This document shows positions 14,982 through 25,150 of a stretch of DNA of 38,411 bases, piece after piece. Made by a program: the position numbers and the translations under genes. The stretch is from the NCBI GenBank assembly GCA_015233135.1, contig JADFYH010000025.1, positions 1-38,411 on the forward strand. Reading direction: 5' to 3'. Under the pieces are notes generated by a model. That model saw nothing but the letters and a program-made list of their open reading frames with translations, searched no databases and was not told the origin of the DNA. Within the stretch, counting starts at the first letter, position 1. Each line of letters begins with the position of its first letter. Source of the stretch: Deltaproteobacteria bacterium. Its GTDB lineage: Bacteria > UBA10199 > JADFYH01.

Positions 14982-15980
14982 TTAACTTCTTAAATATTTT
15001 TTTAATATCTTTTTAAAATTACTTCTATCCAGGCCCGCCAGCGAGCTTGCCAGGCTTATATTGTTTTCCGTTTTCTGAAGCAAATGATAAAGATAATGTT
15101 CGTTGAACTGATCTAAGGCGAACTGTTTGGCCTCTTTGTAGGGGTAGGAAACCCATTCGCTTTTGAAATGGGGTTGGGTGAAATTCAGTTTATGCCCACT
15201 AATCTTGTAAGGTAAATCTTTCAGCAAGATCTCCTTGGTTTCGCAAAGCACTACGCTGCGCTCGATAATATTCTCGAGCTCGCGGATATTTCCAGGCCAG
15301 TTATAGTTTTTGAGGGCCTGCAGTGCTTCTGCATGAACAGACAGAATCTTTTTTCGTGTTTTTTCAGAAAACTTTTTCAGAAAATATTCAATCAACTGTT
15401 CAATGTCTTCACTTCTGTTTCGCAGGGGAGGGAGTTGCAGGGTGATGACATTTAATCGATAGAAAAGATCTTCACGAAATTTTTTCTGGGCAATCATCTC
15501 CTGCAAATCCCGATGAGTTGCAGCAATCACGCGAATATCCACCTTGGTCGAATTGATGGAACCCACTTTTTGAATTTCTTTTTCCTGTAAAACCCGCAGA
15601 AGTTTGACCTGAATGCTCAGAGGAACTTCTCCAATTTCGTCCAGAAAAACGGTGCCCCCCTGGGCTTGTTCAAAGAGTCCTTTTTTTTCCTGAAAGGCTC
15701 CTGTGAAAGCCCCTTTGAGGTGTCCAAACAATTCAGATTCCATCAAGTTTTCAGGGATGGCACTGCAGTTAATGACGACGAAAGGTTTGTCTTTATGCTT
15801 TGAATTTTGATGGATCAGTTGAGCCAAGACTTCTTTGCCACTCCCCGATTCGCCCAAAATCAGTACGGCTGCCTGGGCAGAGGCCACTTCGGGCAGGGTC
15901 TTAAATAGCCTTTTCATGAGGGGAGAGCGGCTGTTGATGAATTCTTTTTCGCGTGCAACAAGTGTGAGAGGGATTGTCAT
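14982..15980 (-). CDS. Sigma-54-dependent transcriptional activator lacking a receiver domain
   Basis: This 332-aa bacterial enhancer-binding protein has an AAA+ domain nearly at its N-terminus. Walker A GESGSGKE is at 43-50, the sigma-54 contact loop GAFTGA at 90-95, and Walker B VFLDEIGE near 111-118. The C-terminus (NNISLASSLAGLDRSNFKKILKKYL) is a Fis-type helix-turn-helix. There is no receiver, GAF or PAS input domain, so activity may be set by its level or by a partner protein. It lies 16 bp downstream of the NtrC-type gene and just ahead of manC, suggesting a cascade or control of polysaccharide genes. No target promoter was identified. Confidence 0.9.
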   Translation of the reverse strand: MTIPLTLVAREKEFINSRSPLMKRLFKTLPEVASAQAAVLILGESGSGKEVLAQLIHQNSKHKDKPFVVINCSAIPENLMESELFGHLKGAFTGAFQEKKGLFEQAQGGTVFLDEIGEVPLSIQVKLLRVLQEKEIQKVGSINSTKVDIRVIAATHRDLQEMIAQKKFREDLFYRLNVITLQLPPLRNRSEDIEQLIEYFLKKFSEKTRKKILSVHAEALQALKNYNWPGNIRELENIIERSVVLCETKEILLKDLPYKISGHKLNFTQPHFKSEWVSYPYKEAKQFALDQFNEHYLYHLLQKTENNISLASSLAGLDRSNFKKILKKYLRS

Positions 15981-15996
15981 AATTGATTTTTAAACG

Positions 15997-17361
15997 TTAA
16001 TTATTTATCTTTCGAATTTTTTCCAGCAGGGTGGTTCGGTTGAGTTTTAAAAGTTTTGCGGCCTTGTTTTTATTTCCTGCTGAGTGCGCTAGGGCTTTGG
16101 TAATTATCGAATTTTCGAATTCCCCCACCACTTTTTTTAAATCAATTCCCTCTTTGGGGATGACGGTTTCGAAGGAGCTGGGTGTTTTGTGTTGAGTAAT
16201 TTTTTCTGGTAAATCTTCTTTTTCGATCACCCCTTCTTTTTTTAAGATCACGAGACGCTCAATGACATTTTCCAATTCTCGCACATTTCCCTTCCAGGAA
16301 TACTGAGTCAAGGCATCCAATGCTTCTGGAGAGAGCGTGAATTTCTTCCGCTGATTTTCCTGGGCAAAGCGATCGAAAAAATATTTTGCCAGTAGGGGAA
16401 CATCGCTTTTTCTTTCGCGGAGAGGCGGTAAATAAATGGGGATGACGTTGAGTCGGTAATACAGGTCTTCCCGAAAACTGTGGTCTTGAACGGCCTGCTC
16501 CAGGTTTTTGTTGGTAGCTGCGATGATGCGTACATCCACTTCCACCGTACGCGTAGAGCCGACCGGTTCGAATTTTCTTTCCTGAATGACACGCAGCAAC
16601 TTTACCTGCAGCTTCAGCGACATGTCTCCAATTTCATCCAAAAAAACACTGCCATTTTGAGCCATTTCAAATCGTCCCGAACGACTGGCCACCGCGCCGG
16701 TGAAGGCCCCCTTGATATGGCCAAATAGTTCTGATTCCAACAGGTCTTCGGGAATGGCCCCGCAATTGACAGCCACCATGGGGTGTCCCGCTCGCCTGCT
16801 TTGATAGTGAATTGCACGGGCCACCAGTTCTTTTCCAGTGCCCGATTCTCCCAAAATTAAAATATTGGAATCGGTGTCGGCTACTTTTTCGATGAGCGAA
16901 TAAACCTCCTGCATTTTATCGGAGACCCCCACCAGATTTTTAATCCCAAAACGCAATTTTACCTGTTGCTTCAAAATTCGATTTTCTTCTTTGATATGGT
17001 GGGTTTCCAGGGCCTGATTCAAGAGATGCAAGACGTCTTCTAGGAGAAAGGGTTTGGTCAGATAATGATAGGCGCCTTCTTTGAGGGCTTCCACCGCGCT
17101 TTCGATGGTTCCGTATCCTGTAATTAAAAAGCAGAGGGTGTCGACTTGCTCTTTTTTAATTTTCTTTAAGAGGTCGATGCCGTTTGCATCCCCCAGCTTC
17201 AAATCGATCAAGGCCAGATCAAAGCGCTGCTTGGAGAGCTGCAAGACCGCCGTTTCATAGTTGTGGGCCGTGCAAACCTGGAATCCTTTTTCACTTAAAA
17301 AACGATTCAGGGCCTTTACAATTGCCGCTTCATCATCCGCAATCAAGATACTCGGTTGCAT
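15997..17361 (-). CDS. NtrC-family response regulator
   Basis: The 454-aa protein has three domains. The receiver (1-115) has the acidic pocket ADDE and phospho-acceptor Asp53. The sigma-54-interacting AAA+ domain has Walker A GESGTGKE at 171-178, GAFTGA at 218-223 and Walker B VFLDEIGD near 239-246. The C-terminal Fis-type helix-turn-helix is NKNKAAKLLKLNRTTLLEKI. It should activate sigma-54 promoters when phosphorylated by the kinase encoded 15 bp upstream. The regulon cannot be read from sequence. The length is typical for NtrC/AtoC/ZraR-like regulators. Confidence 0.94.
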   Translation of the reverse strand: MQPSILIADDEAAIVKALNRFLSEKGFQVCTAHNYETAVLQLSKQRFDLALIDLKLGDANGIDLLKKIKKEQVDTLCFLITGYGTIESAVEALKEGAYHYLTKPFLLEDVLHLLNQALETHHIKEENRILKQQVKLRFGIKNLVGVSDKMQEVYSLIEKVADTDSNILILGESGTGKELVARAIHYQSRRAGHPMVAVNCGAIPEDLLESELFGHIKGAFTGAVASRSGRFEMAQNGSVFLDEIGDMSLKLQVKLLRVIQERKFEPVGSTRTVEVDVRIIAATNKNLEQAVQDHSFREDLYYRLNVIPIYLPPLRERKSDVPLLAKYFFDRFAQENQRKKFTLSPEALDALTQYSWKGNVRELENVIERLVILKKEGVIEKEDLPEKITQHKTPSSFETVIPKEGIDLKKVVGEFENSIITKALAHSAGNKNKAAKLLKLNRTTLLEKIRKINN

Positions 17362-17376
17362 AAAAGCTCCCTCGTA

Positions 17377-18495
17377 TTAAGGTGTGTGCAGAGGCAAATA
17401 AAGGCTAAAGGTGCTGCCTTCATTTTCTTTACTTTCCACTTCAATTTTTCCGCCATGATCCTGAATGATGCTATAGCTGATGGAAAGCCCCAGTCCGGTT
17501 CCTAGCCCCACCTTTTTTGTGGTAAAGAACGGGTCAAAGATTCTATTTAAAAATTCTTTTTTAATGCCGCTACCCTGGTCGATGACTTGAATAAGCAGTG
17601 TGTTGTCGTTGAAGGGCTTGGCTTTTATGGTGATTGCAGAGCCTCGTGGGGAGGCGTGACAGGCGTTGCTGACCAGATTGAGAAATACCTGTTCGAGTTG
17701 GTTTTCGAGTAATGAGACGGGGGGAAGTTTTTTTGCGAAATCGGTTTTTAAGGTGATACCATGCTCTTTGCATTGCAAAGAGATGAGGGGAAGCACTTTT
17801 TCAAACACCCTTTGGAGGGACCTTTCACGCTTGTATTCGTCTGAAGATTGACGAGAGAAAGCGAGCAGGTTCTCCACGATTTTTTTACAACGGAGTGCAG
17901 AAGATTCAATTTCCTTCAGATCCTCAAAAATCTGAGTCCCGGCCTTGCTTTGCTGAAGTGCCAATTGGCAGAAGGCAAGGATGCCTCCCAGCGGATTGTT
18001 GATCTCGTGCGCGACGCCTCCTGCAAGCAAGCCAATGGCGGCCATTTTTTCACTTTGTAACAATTTCGCTTGCAGCTGTTTTTCTTCCCGAATGTCCCGA
18101 TATTGTAAAATAAAAAGATCCAAATCTTTTTTGTTTCCCTTTAAGGGAAAACTCACGGCCTGATATTCACGGCCGTCCTTAAATTTCCTGAGTTGTGAAA
18201 TGGCAGAGGCCTTCGTTTTGCGTGTTTCTTCTAGGGGACAGGAAGGGCAGGGAGAATTACGCCCTGCAAAGCTATTGTAGCATTTATTTCCAATGAGTTT
18301 TTGAACGCCTTGCCCTGCCGATTTAGCCAGGGCCACATTGGCCCGTTCTATTTTGTACTGCTTATCAATAACCATTACCGGATTCACGATGGCATCAAAG
18401 GTGGACTCCCAAAAGTATTTGGCTCTCTCCACAATTTCGAAAAGGTCCGAATTGGATTTGCCCTGTTTTTTGACAGGTGTCATAAAAGTATTCAT
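17377..18495 (-). CDS. Sensor histidine kinase with cysteine-motif PAS domain
   Basis: This 372-aa kinase lacks clear membrane segments, so it is probably cytoplasmic. A PAS-like sensor (about 25-130) contains Cys72 and the pair Cys83/Cys86 in SPCPSCPLEE, a pattern suited to a metal, FeS or redox sensor. The dimerisation box GGVAHEINNPLGG carries phospho-acceptor His163. The ATPase domain shows the N box (NLVSNACHAS) and the G boxes DQGSGI and GLGTGLGLS. It is the first gene of the minus-strand cluster and precedes its probable response regulator by 15 bp. The ligand is unknown. Confidence 0.93.
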   Translation of the reverse strand: MNTFMTPVKKQGKSNSDLFEIVERAKYFWESTFDAIVNPVMVIDKQYKIERANVALAKSAGQGVQKLIGNKCYNSFAGRNSPCPSCPLEETRKTKASAISQLRKFKDGREYQAVSFPLKGNKKDLDLFILQYRDIREEKQLQAKLLQSEKMAAIGLLAGGVAHEINNPLGGILAFCQLALQQSKAGTQIFEDLKEIESSALRCKKIVENLLAFSRQSSDEYKRERSLQRVFEKVLPLISLQCKEHGITLKTDFAKKLPPVSLLENQLEQVFLNLVSNACHASPRGSAITIKAKPFNDNTLLIQVIDQGSGIKKEFLNRIFDPFFTTKKVGLGTGLGLSISYSIIQDHGGKIEVESKENEGSTFSLYLPLHTP

Positions 18496-18651
18496 CGGTG
18501 GGTAGATTTTAACTTTTTGTCGGGTTTCTGCCAGCTAATTCTTTAAATATTTTTTTAAGTCTAAATACGCCTTCATCTAGGGTGGCTGGCGAAAAGATTT
18601 GACTTCTGATTATTTAACAGAAATTTGTGCAGTCGTGAGGTTAAAGACCAT

Positions 18652-19410
18652 ATGATAGAACTAATCGATGTCCACAAAAATTTCGGCTCCCAAAAAGTCC
18701 TTCGAGGCGTAAACCTCAAGGTTCCCGAAGGCTCCATTACTGTCATTTTAGGACGCTCCGGGGAGGGGAAAACAGTTTTATTGAAACACATGATCGGTCT
18801 CATCAAGGCGGACTCCGGCAAAGTGCTGGTGGATGGGGAAGACTTGAGTCTATTGAATGAGGAACAGTTGTTGTCGGTTCGTAAAAAATTCGGAATGCTT
18901 TTTCAGCATGCAGCCTTATTTGATTCGCTGAATGTGGAAGAAAATGTGGCTTTTCCTTTGAGAGAGCACAGCAAAAAGTCTGAAAAAGAAATCAAGGAAC
19001 TGGTAAGAGAAAAGTTGAACCTGGTAGGCCTGAAGGAGGTAGAAAAAAAAATGCCTTCGGAGCTTTCGGGGGGAATGCGCAAGCGAGTAGGCTTGGCGCG
19101 AGCCTTGGCTTTGTCGCCAAAAATTATTTTGTATGACGAACCTACTACAGGTTTGGATCCTCTCATGACGGATTCTGTGAATGAACTCATTTATCAAACA
19201 CAAAAAAAGTTGCATGTGACTTCAATCATTATTAGTCACGACATCGAATCTACTTTTCGAATTGCACATCAAGTGGCCATGCTGCATGAAGGGCAAATCG
19301 TGGCGTGTGGAAATCCTGAAGAATTTCAAAAAAGTAAAAATGTTTTTGTTCAACAATTCATTCAACCCAAAAAAAAGTTGAATGAGGCAAAAAATGAGGA
19401 TCCTTTGTGA
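18652..19410 (+). CDS. MlaF-type ABC transporter ATP-binding protein
   Basis: This 252-aa ATPase belongs to MCE-type lipid transport between inner and outer membranes. Walker A GRSGEGKT is at 34-41, the Q-loop is MLFQHAALFDSLNV, signature LSGGMRKRVGLARAL is at 138-152 and Walker B IILYDEPTTGLDP at 158-170. The wording GRSGxGKS/T and LFQxxALFDS is characteristic of the MlaF/Mkl subgroup. I chose the ATG at 18652; an upstream GTG at 18625 adds nine unlikely residues. Its stop overlaps the MCE gene by 4 bp (GTGA). No MlaE permease gene is adjacent. Confidence 0.9.
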   Translation: MIELIDVHKNFGSQKVLRGVNLKVPEGSITVILGRSGEGKTVLLKHMIGLIKADSGKVLVDGEDLSLLNEEQLLSVRKKFGMLFQHAALFDSLNVEENVAFPLREHSKKSEKEIKELVREKLNLVGLKEVEKKMPSELSGGMRKRVGLARALALSPKIILYDEPTTGLDPLMTDSVNELIYQTQKKLHVTSIIISHDIESTFRIAHQVAMLHEGQIVACGNPEEFQKSKNVFVQQFIQPKKKLNEAKNEDPL

Positions 19411-20759
19411 ATAAAGCCAGTGCGCTTAAAGTGGGTTTGTTTGCGCTAGTCTGTTTAGCTCTCATTGTTTTTTTAAGCTTGCGAGTGAGTGATTTAAAGT
19501 TTTCAGGCGCTGGACATTATCCGCTGTATATTGACATGAAATCTGCAGAAGGCGTCGACCATAAAACGCCTGTATTGGTAGCGGGGATTCAGGTCGGTAT
19601 TGTTGAAAAAATTGAACTGACTGAAGCTCATCACGCCCGATTGACTTTGAGAATTAATAAAGAGGTGCAACTTCCCCAGGATGTCACGGTAGAAATTCGT
19701 CGAAGAGGAGTGTTGAGCGATGTTTATCTGGAATTGGTTCCAGGCTTTTCTCATGAGACGATTCAGGAAGGTCAAACCATTGTTAATGCCTCTCCAGGCG
19801 TTGATTTTAATGATCTTGCCAAAAACTTAAATGAGGTGGCGATCAATCTTAAAGAGGTTTCTAGCTCCATTAAAGGTTACGTGTCGAGTGATGATTCTGC
19901 CCTCGCAAAAATCATGAAAAACATGGAGCATCTCACCGCAGATCTTGCCGCTTTTTCAGGGAACAATCGTCAAAACCTGGATGTTGTGGTGGCTAACCTG
20001 AAAGATTTAACCGGCGGACTCAAAGGGATGGTGAATCAAAATGCGGGGGAGGTAAATAGTGCCATCGCAAAAATTGAGAGCATCACGCGAAAGATAGATA
20101 GCGGAAAAGGGAGTCTTGGAAAATTAATTAATGATTCGAGCACGGTTGAAAAAGTAAATGAGGCCCTCGATAGCGTGAATGATTTGGTAAGTCCTGTCAC
20201 AAAAATGCAAACCGAACTTGGCTATCACCTGGAATATTTGGGGCATTCCAACAGCTATAAAAATTATGTGAGCTTGGCCTTGAGACCTCGGCCTGATAAG
20301 GCTTTCCTGCTGGAGTTTGTAAGCGATTCAAATCCACGGCCCAATCTTAGTACTACCACCACTACAGTCACTAGTGGAGGGGTCAGTAATACGGTGGTTG
20401 CGGACCAGCAAAGTGTGAGCCATAACAGTTTTCGAATTTCAGCAGAATTGGCCAAGCGTTTTTACGATTTTACTCTTCGTGCAGGAATTATCGAATCGTC
20501 CGGAGGTGTTGGGCTGGATTACGACAAAGGGCCTTTTGGAGTTCAACTTTCCGCTTTTGGATTTAATGGAGGCAGTTTTGATAGGCCTCATCTCAAAGCC
20601 TCCGCCTCGGTGAATGTGACAAAAAATATCTATTTGCTTGGGGGAGCAGACGATTTTATTTCCAAACACAAAGAGGCCGATTGGTTTGTGGGGGCAGGAG
20701 TAAGATTTTTGGATGATGATATTAAATCGTTGTTGGGAGCTTTTTCATTAAAACGTTGA
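19407..20759 (+). CDS. MCE-domain (MlaD-like) protein with C-terminal beta-rich domain
   Basis: The 450-aa protein has an N-terminal membrane anchor (about residues 6-24) and one MCE domain (about 36-112, with GVDHKTPVLVAGIQVGIVEKI and LELVPG). A helical region follows to about 265, including GSLGKLINDSSTVEKVNEALDSVN. The last 180 residues consist of repeated amphipathic strands (NYVSLALRPRPDKAFLLEF, FRISAELAKRFYDFTLRAG, FGVQLSAFGF, WFVGAGVRF), which suggest an outer-membrane-barrel-like domain. One chain could therefore span from inner to outer membrane. The start is GTG, overlapping the ATPase gene by 4 bp. The barrel is my inference from strand pattern. Confidence 0.85.
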   Translation: MNKASALKVGLFALVCLALIVFLSLRVSDLKFSGAGHYPLYIDMKSAEGVDHKTPVLVAGIQVGIVEKIELTEAHHARLTLRINKEVQLPQDVTVEIRRRGVLSDVYLELVPGFSHETIQEGQTIVNASPGVDFNDLAKNLNEVAINLKEVSSSIKGYVSSDDSALAKIMKNMEHLTADLAAFSGNNRQNLDVVVANLKDLTGGLKGMVNQNAGEVNSAIAKIESITRKIDSGKGSLGKLINDSSTVEKVNEALDSVNDLVSPVTKMQTELGYHLEYLGHSNSYKNYVSLALRPRPDKAFLLEFVSDSNPRPNLSTTTTTVTSGGVSNTVVADQQSVSHNSFRISAELAKRFYDFTLRAGIIESSGGVGLDYDKGPFGVQLSAFGFNGGSFDRPHLKASASVNVTKNIYLLGGADDFISKHKEADWFVGAGVRFLDDDIKSLLGAFSLKR

Positions 20760-20777
20760 GATTCAGGAGAATTCAAA

Positions 20778-22361
20778 ATGTCCGATATTAAAATCAAACG
20801 TGCCTTAATTAGTGTCTCTAAAAAAGATAAAATTTTGCAACTCGCTTCGGCTCTGATAAACCATGGGGTGGAGATCCTCTCCACGGGCAATACCGCTGAA
20901 CTCCTCAAAAAAGAAGGGATTCCCGTCGTCAAAGTTTCCGACTATACGGGCTATCCTGAAATTCTGGAAGGTCGGGTCAAAACCTTGAATCCAAAAATAC
21001 ACGGAGGTATTTTAGGCCGGCGAAACGTCGCAAAACATGTGCAAGAAATGGAAAAACAGGGAATCCCTCCCATCGATTTGGTGGTGGTGAATTTGTATCC
21101 TTTTGAGAGGAGTATTGCCCAAGAAAATTGTACTTTGCAAAATGCCATTGAGAATGTCGATATTGGTGGCCCAACCCTGATACGCGCGGCAGCAAAGAAT
21201 TTCGAGTCGGTTGCGGTGGTGGTGGATCCTGCAGACTACAGTGAGGTGATAGAACTTTTGGAAATCAAAGAGGGCAGATTGTCTCTGGATTTCCGTTTTC
21301 AATTGTCCAAGAAAGCCTTTTCCCACACCGCGGCCTATGACGATGCGATCAGTAATTACCTCACGCGTATTACTTCTCCTGCAGAACAGCAAACCCCATC
21401 GCTAGAAACTTTTCCCAATGTGTTTAATATCCAGGCCAAGAAGACACTCAACTTGCGCTATGGTGAAAACCCCCATCAAAAAGCAGCCTTTTATCAGACA
21501 GGAAAAAGCAAAGAGCCTTGCGTGGCCCAATCGACGGTGCTGCACGGGAAAGAATTGTCGTTTAATAACCTGCTCGATTTAGAAGCAGCTTTGGAAACGG
21601 TTAAGGAATTTCAAGTGCCAGCTTGTGTGATCGTGAAGCATAACAACCCCTGTGGAGCGGCCATAGGAAACAGTTTGAAAGAGGCCTATCAAAAGGCCTT
21701 TGCCTGTGATCCTAGCTCGGCGTTTGGTGGAATCGTTGCCGTCAATCGTGTGGTCGATCTGGAACTTGCGGAAGAAATTGTAAAAATATTTTACGAATGT
21801 ATCATCGCTCCGGATTATGACTCGCGTGCCTTGGATTTGCTGCGTGCCTCAAAAAAAAATCTACGTATCTTAAAAACTCCCTCGGTGTCGCAGTGGAATG
21901 CGGATCGTCTTGATATCCGTAAAATTGCGGGGGGGCTTTTGGTGCAAGAGAGAGATTTAGGTCAAATCAACCTGGACAATTGTCGCGTGGTTACAGAACG
22001 TTCTCCCACGCCCGCTGAACTTTCTGCTCTCGATTTGGCCTGGAAAGTAGCAAAACACGTGAAGTCGAATGCCATCATCTTTGCAACCAACGATCGTACG
22101 GTGGGCATTGGAGCAGGACAGATGAGCCGCATTGATTCTGTGCGAATCGGAGTATTAAAATCTTTTCAGGGAGTGGCAGGAACGGCGATGGCCTCGGACG
22201 CCTTTTTTCCTTTTCGAGACAATGTGGACGAAGCCGCAAAAGCAGGTGTGAAAGCTATTATACAGCCGGGGGGCTCCATTAAAGATGAAGAAGTAATTCG
22301 TGCCGCCAACGAGCATCAGTTAACCATGCTGTTTACAGGCATGCGACATTTCAGACATTAG
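20778..22361 (+). CDS. purH: Bifunctional AICAR formyltransferase/IMP cyclohydrolase
   Basis: This enzyme carries out the last two steps of IMP synthesis, formylating AICAR and closing the ring. The N-terminal MGS-like cyclohydrolase domain opens with [12 protein letters not shown] and has [28 protein letters not shown] and NLYPF. The transformylase domain has [15 protein letters not shown], the catalytic-region motif [12 protein letters not shown] and [12 protein letters not shown]. At 527 aa it is of full length. AGGAGA precedes the ATG. It is apart from the main pur operon and lies 18 bp after the MCE gene, probably on the same transcript. Confidence 0.96.
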   Translation: MSDIKIKRALISVSKKDKILQLASALINHGVEILSTGNTAELLKKEGIPVVKVSDYTGYPEILEGRVKTLNPKIHGGILGRRNVAKHVQEMEKQGIPPIDLVVVNLYPFERSIAQENCTLQNAIENVDIGGPTLIRAAAKNFESVAVVVDPADYSEVIELLEIKEGRLSLDFRFQLSKKAFSHTAAYDDAISNYLTRITSPAEQQTPSLETFPNVFNIQAKKTLNLRYGENPHQKAAFYQTGKSKEPCVAQSTVLHGKELSFNNLLDLEAALETVKEFQVPACVIVKHNNPCGAAIGNSLKEAYQKAFACDPSSAFGGIVAVNRVVDLELAEEIVKIFYECIIAPDYDSRALDLLRASKKNLRILKTPSVSQWNADRLDIRKIAGGLLVQERDLGQINLDNCRVVTERSPTPAELSALDLAWKVAKHVKSNAIIFATNDRTVGIGAGQMSRIDSVRIGVLKSFQGVAGTAMASDAFFPFRDNVDEAAKAGVKAIIQPGGSIKDEEVIRAANEHQLTMLFTGMRHFRH

Positions 22362-22433
22362 GCGTAATTCACTAATCTGGTTGAGATTCATTGGAAGTCC
22401 CCTCCTCCCTTGAGAGGGTGATCTTTGATTCAA

Positions 22434-23141
22434 TCAGTAGGGATGAGGGGCGAGATTTGTAATCAACTTTGCCACCCCGAAAGCCACACCAGACGCTATT
22501 CCTCCCACAATTACCGTCTGAAATGCAGAACGAATTTTGTTTACTCCTGTGAACTTTGCCTTTACCCATCCAAACAAGCCGAGAGCCATTAAAGTGATAA
22601 TCATTGAAATTAAAAGCGCTTGGTGTGTTGAAATTTGATTTGAAAAATAGGGGAGCAAGGGGAAAATTCCTCCTGCGATGTAGGCCCCACCTATGGTTAA
22701 GCCTGAGGGCAAGGCCCGCTTGGGGTCTACATATTCCAAGCCCAGCTCTTCTCTCATCATAAATTTTACCCAGGCTTCTTTATTGGAAATAATCGCGTGC
22801 ACAGCAGATTCCAAGGTTTCTCCATTCAAACCATAATTCGAAAACACTTCTCTCACTTCCTCTTCTTCATGATGAGGCAGTTCTTCGGTTTCCCGGTATT
22901 CACGCTCCAGCTCTGTGCTGTAAGTGTCCGCTTCACTTTTAGTAGCCAAATACCCACCCAGCCCCATGGCGATGGAGCCGGCGGCAATTTCAGCCAGGGC
23001 AGCAATAATAATAGTCCAATGATTGAGCTCTGCCCCGGCCAAGCCCGCTGCCAAGGCAAAAGGCACGGTGAGTCCATCCGAAACACCTAATACTAAATCC
23101 CGTATGATTTTTGAGCCGGTAAAATGCTGTTCGATATGCAT
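22434..23141 (-). CDS. VIT1/CCC1-family iron/manganese transporter
   Basis: This 235-aa membrane protein has the VIT fold. Membrane segment 1 contains LVLGVSDGLTVPFALAAGLAGA, segment 2 contains AEIAAGSIAMGLGGYLATKSE, an acidic helical stretch (REYRETEELPHHEEEEVREVF) is a possible metal-binding domain, and three more segments lie toward the C-terminus. The family exports or sequesters Fe2+ or Mn2+. The start is placed at 23141 (MHIEQHFTGSK); a longer in-frame reading would overlap dnaK. It starts 4 bp after the dnaK stop, so it could be co-induced with the chaperone. The metal is not deducible. Confidence 0.88.
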   Translation of the reverse strand: MHIEQHFTGSKIIRDLVLGVSDGLTVPFALAAGLAGAELNHWTIIIAALAEIAAGSIAMGLGGYLATKSEADTYSTELEREYRETEELPHHEEEEVREVFSNYGLNGETLESAVHAIISNKEAWVKFMMREELGLEYVDPKRALPSGLTIGGAYIAGGIFPLLPYFSNQISTHQALLISMIITLMALGLFGWVKAKFTGVNKIRSAFQTVIVGGIASGVAFGVAKLITNLAPHPY

Positions 23142-23145
23142 AAAC

Positions 23146-25071
23146 CTACTCTTTTGACTCCGTAAACTCTGCATCCACCACATTTTCATCTTTCTTGGCT
23201 TCTGTATTTGCACCAGCATCCGAAGGGTTTGCCCCTCCTGCAGCTCCTGCTTTTTCGGCTTCAGCGGCACTGGCCTTGTACATGGCTTCTGCCATTTTGT
23301 GGGAGGCCTGGGTTACTTTTTCAACGCCCGATTTCATGGCCTCAGCGTTGTTGTCTTCAATGGCTTTTTTCAATTCAGCGACCGCATCTTCAATGGCTTT
23401 TTTGTCGTCTGCAGAAATTTTATCGCTATTTTCTTTCAAGGTTTTTTCGGTGGCGTGCACCAGTGATTCGGCCTGGTTTTTAGCCTCTACTTCTTCGCGT
23501 TTCTTTTTATCATCGGCCTCATTGTCTTTGGCTTCACGTACCATTCGATCGACTTCTTCTTTCGACAAACCACTGGAAGCAGTGATGGTGATTTTCTGTT
23601 CTTTGCCTGTGGCCTTGTCTTTGGCAGAAACGCTCACGATACCGTTGGCATCAATATCAAAAGTGACTTCTACCTGAGGAACGCCGCGAGGGGCTGGAGG
23701 CAGTCCATCCAAAATAAAGCGCCCCAGGGTGCGATTGTCTTTGGCCATTTCGCGCTCGCCCTGCAAGACGTGAACTTCAACACTGGGCTGACTGTCTGCC
23801 GCAGTGGAAAACACCTGAGATTTACGAGTGGGAATGGTCGTGTTTCGATCAATAATTTTCGTGAGCACGCCTCCCAGGGTTTCAATTCCCAATGAGAGGG
23901 GAGTGACATCCAAGAGCAACATGTCTTTGACATCGCCTGTCAGCACGCCCCCTTGTACGGCGGCTCCGGCGGCGACCACTTCATCGGGATTCACCCCCAT
24001 GTGCGGTTCTTTGCCAAAAAACTTTTTCACTTCCTCCCTGATTTTAGGCATGCGGGTTTGTCCACCCACCAAGACCACTTCTTTGATGTCCGAAGGTTTT
24101 TTGTTTGCATCCGCCAGGGCCTTTTTAACGGGCACGAAAGAGCGCGTGATCAGGTCATCCACCAGAGATTCCAGCTTTGCACGGCTCATCTTCACGTTCA
24201 TGTGCTTGGGGCCAGAGGCATCGGCGGTGAGGAAGGGGAGATTCACTTCGGTTTCCATCGCGCTCGAAAGCTCGATTTTCGCTTTTTCTCCTGCCTCTTT
24301 CAGACGCTGCAAGACCATACGGTCTTTGCTGACATCAATGCCCTGGTCTTTTTTGAATTCGGCAATGAGGAAATCGATGATTTTTTGATCGAGGTCGTCT
24401 CCACCCAGATGCGTGTCGCCATTGGTCGATACGACTTCCACCACATTTTCACCCACTTCCAAAATAGAGATATCAAAGGTACCGCCCCCAAAGTCGTAAA
24501 CGGCAATGAGTTCGTCCTTCTTTTTATCGAAACCATAAGCCAAGGCGGCCGCGGTAGGTTCGTTGATAATACGTTTCACATCCAGACCGGCAATTTTGCC
24601 TGCATCTTTGGTGGCCTGACGTTGAGAATCGTTAAAATAGGCAGGCACCGTGATGACGGCCTCAGTGATCTTTTCTCCCAAATAATCTTCGGCCGATTGT
24701 TTCAACTTCATCAGAACTTTTGCAGAAATTTCGGGAGGAGAGAATTTTTTGCCTTGCACCTCAATCATTGCATCACCATTAGAGCCCTTGCTCACTTTAT
24801 AAGGCACCAAATGGATTTCGTGATCTACTTCATCTTGCTTGCGGCCCATAAAACGTTTGACTGAAAAAATGGTATTTTCAGGATTGGTGACCGCTTGGCG
24901 CTTGGCCACCTGACCTACCAGGATTTCCCCATCTTTTGTGAAAGCAACTACAGAAGGTGTGGTGCGGGCCCCTTCCTGGTTGGGGATGATCTTGATCTCG
25001 CTGCCGTCCATAATGGCTACGCAAGAGTTGGTGGTTCCCAGATCGATGCCGATAATTTTTGACTTCGCCAT
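23146..25071 (-). CDS. dnaK: Chaperone DnaK (Hsp70)
   Basis: This ATP-dependent chaperone acts with DnaJ and GrpE. The product is 641 aa with the start [47 protein letters not shown] and [12 protein letters not shown] in the ATPase domain. The substrate domain has [17 protein letters not shown]. The C-terminal tail is Ala/Gly/Asn rich and ends [10 protein letters not shown], close to the family's EEVD-like end. The ATG at 25071 follows AGGAAA; a longer reading to 25128 would add a non-conserved leader. It is divergent from dnaJ with a 192-bp gap. grpE and hrcA are not in the window. Confidence 0.97.
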   Translation of the reverse strand: MAKSKIIGIDLGTTNSCVAIMDGSEIKIIPNQEGARTTPSVVAFTKDGEILVGQVAKRQAVTNPENTIFSVKRFMGRKQDEVDHEIHLVPYKVSKGSNGDAMIEVQGKKFSPPEISAKVLMKLKQSAEDYLGEKITEAVITVPAYFNDSQRQATKDAGKIAGLDVKRIINEPTAAALAYGFDKKKDELIAVYDFGGGTFDISILEVGENVVEVVSTNGDTHLGGDDLDQKIIDFLIAEFKKDQGIDVSKDRMVLQRLKEAGEKAKIELSSAMETEVNLPFLTADASGPKHMNVKMSRAKLESLVDDLITRSFVPVKKALADANKKPSDIKEVVLVGGQTRMPKIREEVKKFFGKEPHMGVNPDEVVAAGAAVQGGVLTGDVKDMLLLDVTPLSLGIETLGGVLTKIIDRNTTIPTRKSQVFSTAADSQPSVEVHVLQGEREMAKDNRTLGRFILDGLPPAPRGVPQVEVTFDIDANGIVSVSAKDKATGKEQKITITASSGLSKEEVDRMVREAKDNEADDKKKREEVEAKNQAESLVHATEKTLKENSDKISADDKKAIEDAVAELKKAIEDNNAEAMKSGVEKVTQASHKMAEAMYKASAAEAEKAGAAGGANPSDAGANTEAKKDENVVDAEFTESKE

Positions 25072-25109
25072 AAATAAATTTCCTTTCAATAAAAAAATTG
25101 GGGTAAGGA

Positions 25110-25129
25110 CTTGATTTCCATGAATCAAG
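25110..25129. promoter_or_regulatory. Palindrome in the dnaK leader, possible operator
   Basis: A perfect inverted repeat CTTGATT-6 nt-AATCAAG lies 39 bp upstream of the dnaK ATG. It does not match the CIRCE consensus (TTAGCACTC-N9-GAGTGCTAA). It could be a repressor site or an mRNA hairpin controlling heat-shock expression. The evidence is symmetry and position only. Confidence 0.35.
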
Positions 25130-25150
25130 CCCTAGTTCTTTTGTAGAGAT

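Noticed and set aside
22362-22433. Terminator between purH and the VIT1-type gene
   Set aside because: Only a 4-bp CCCT/AGGG stem was found, with no clear U-run. It may be a degenerate repeat relic, but it is too weak to call.
23953-24864. Long open frame antisense to dnaK (303 codons)
   Set aside because: Antisense frames of GC-balanced dnaK genes are often open. The product is His/Phe rich without a known motif and overlaps a certain gene.
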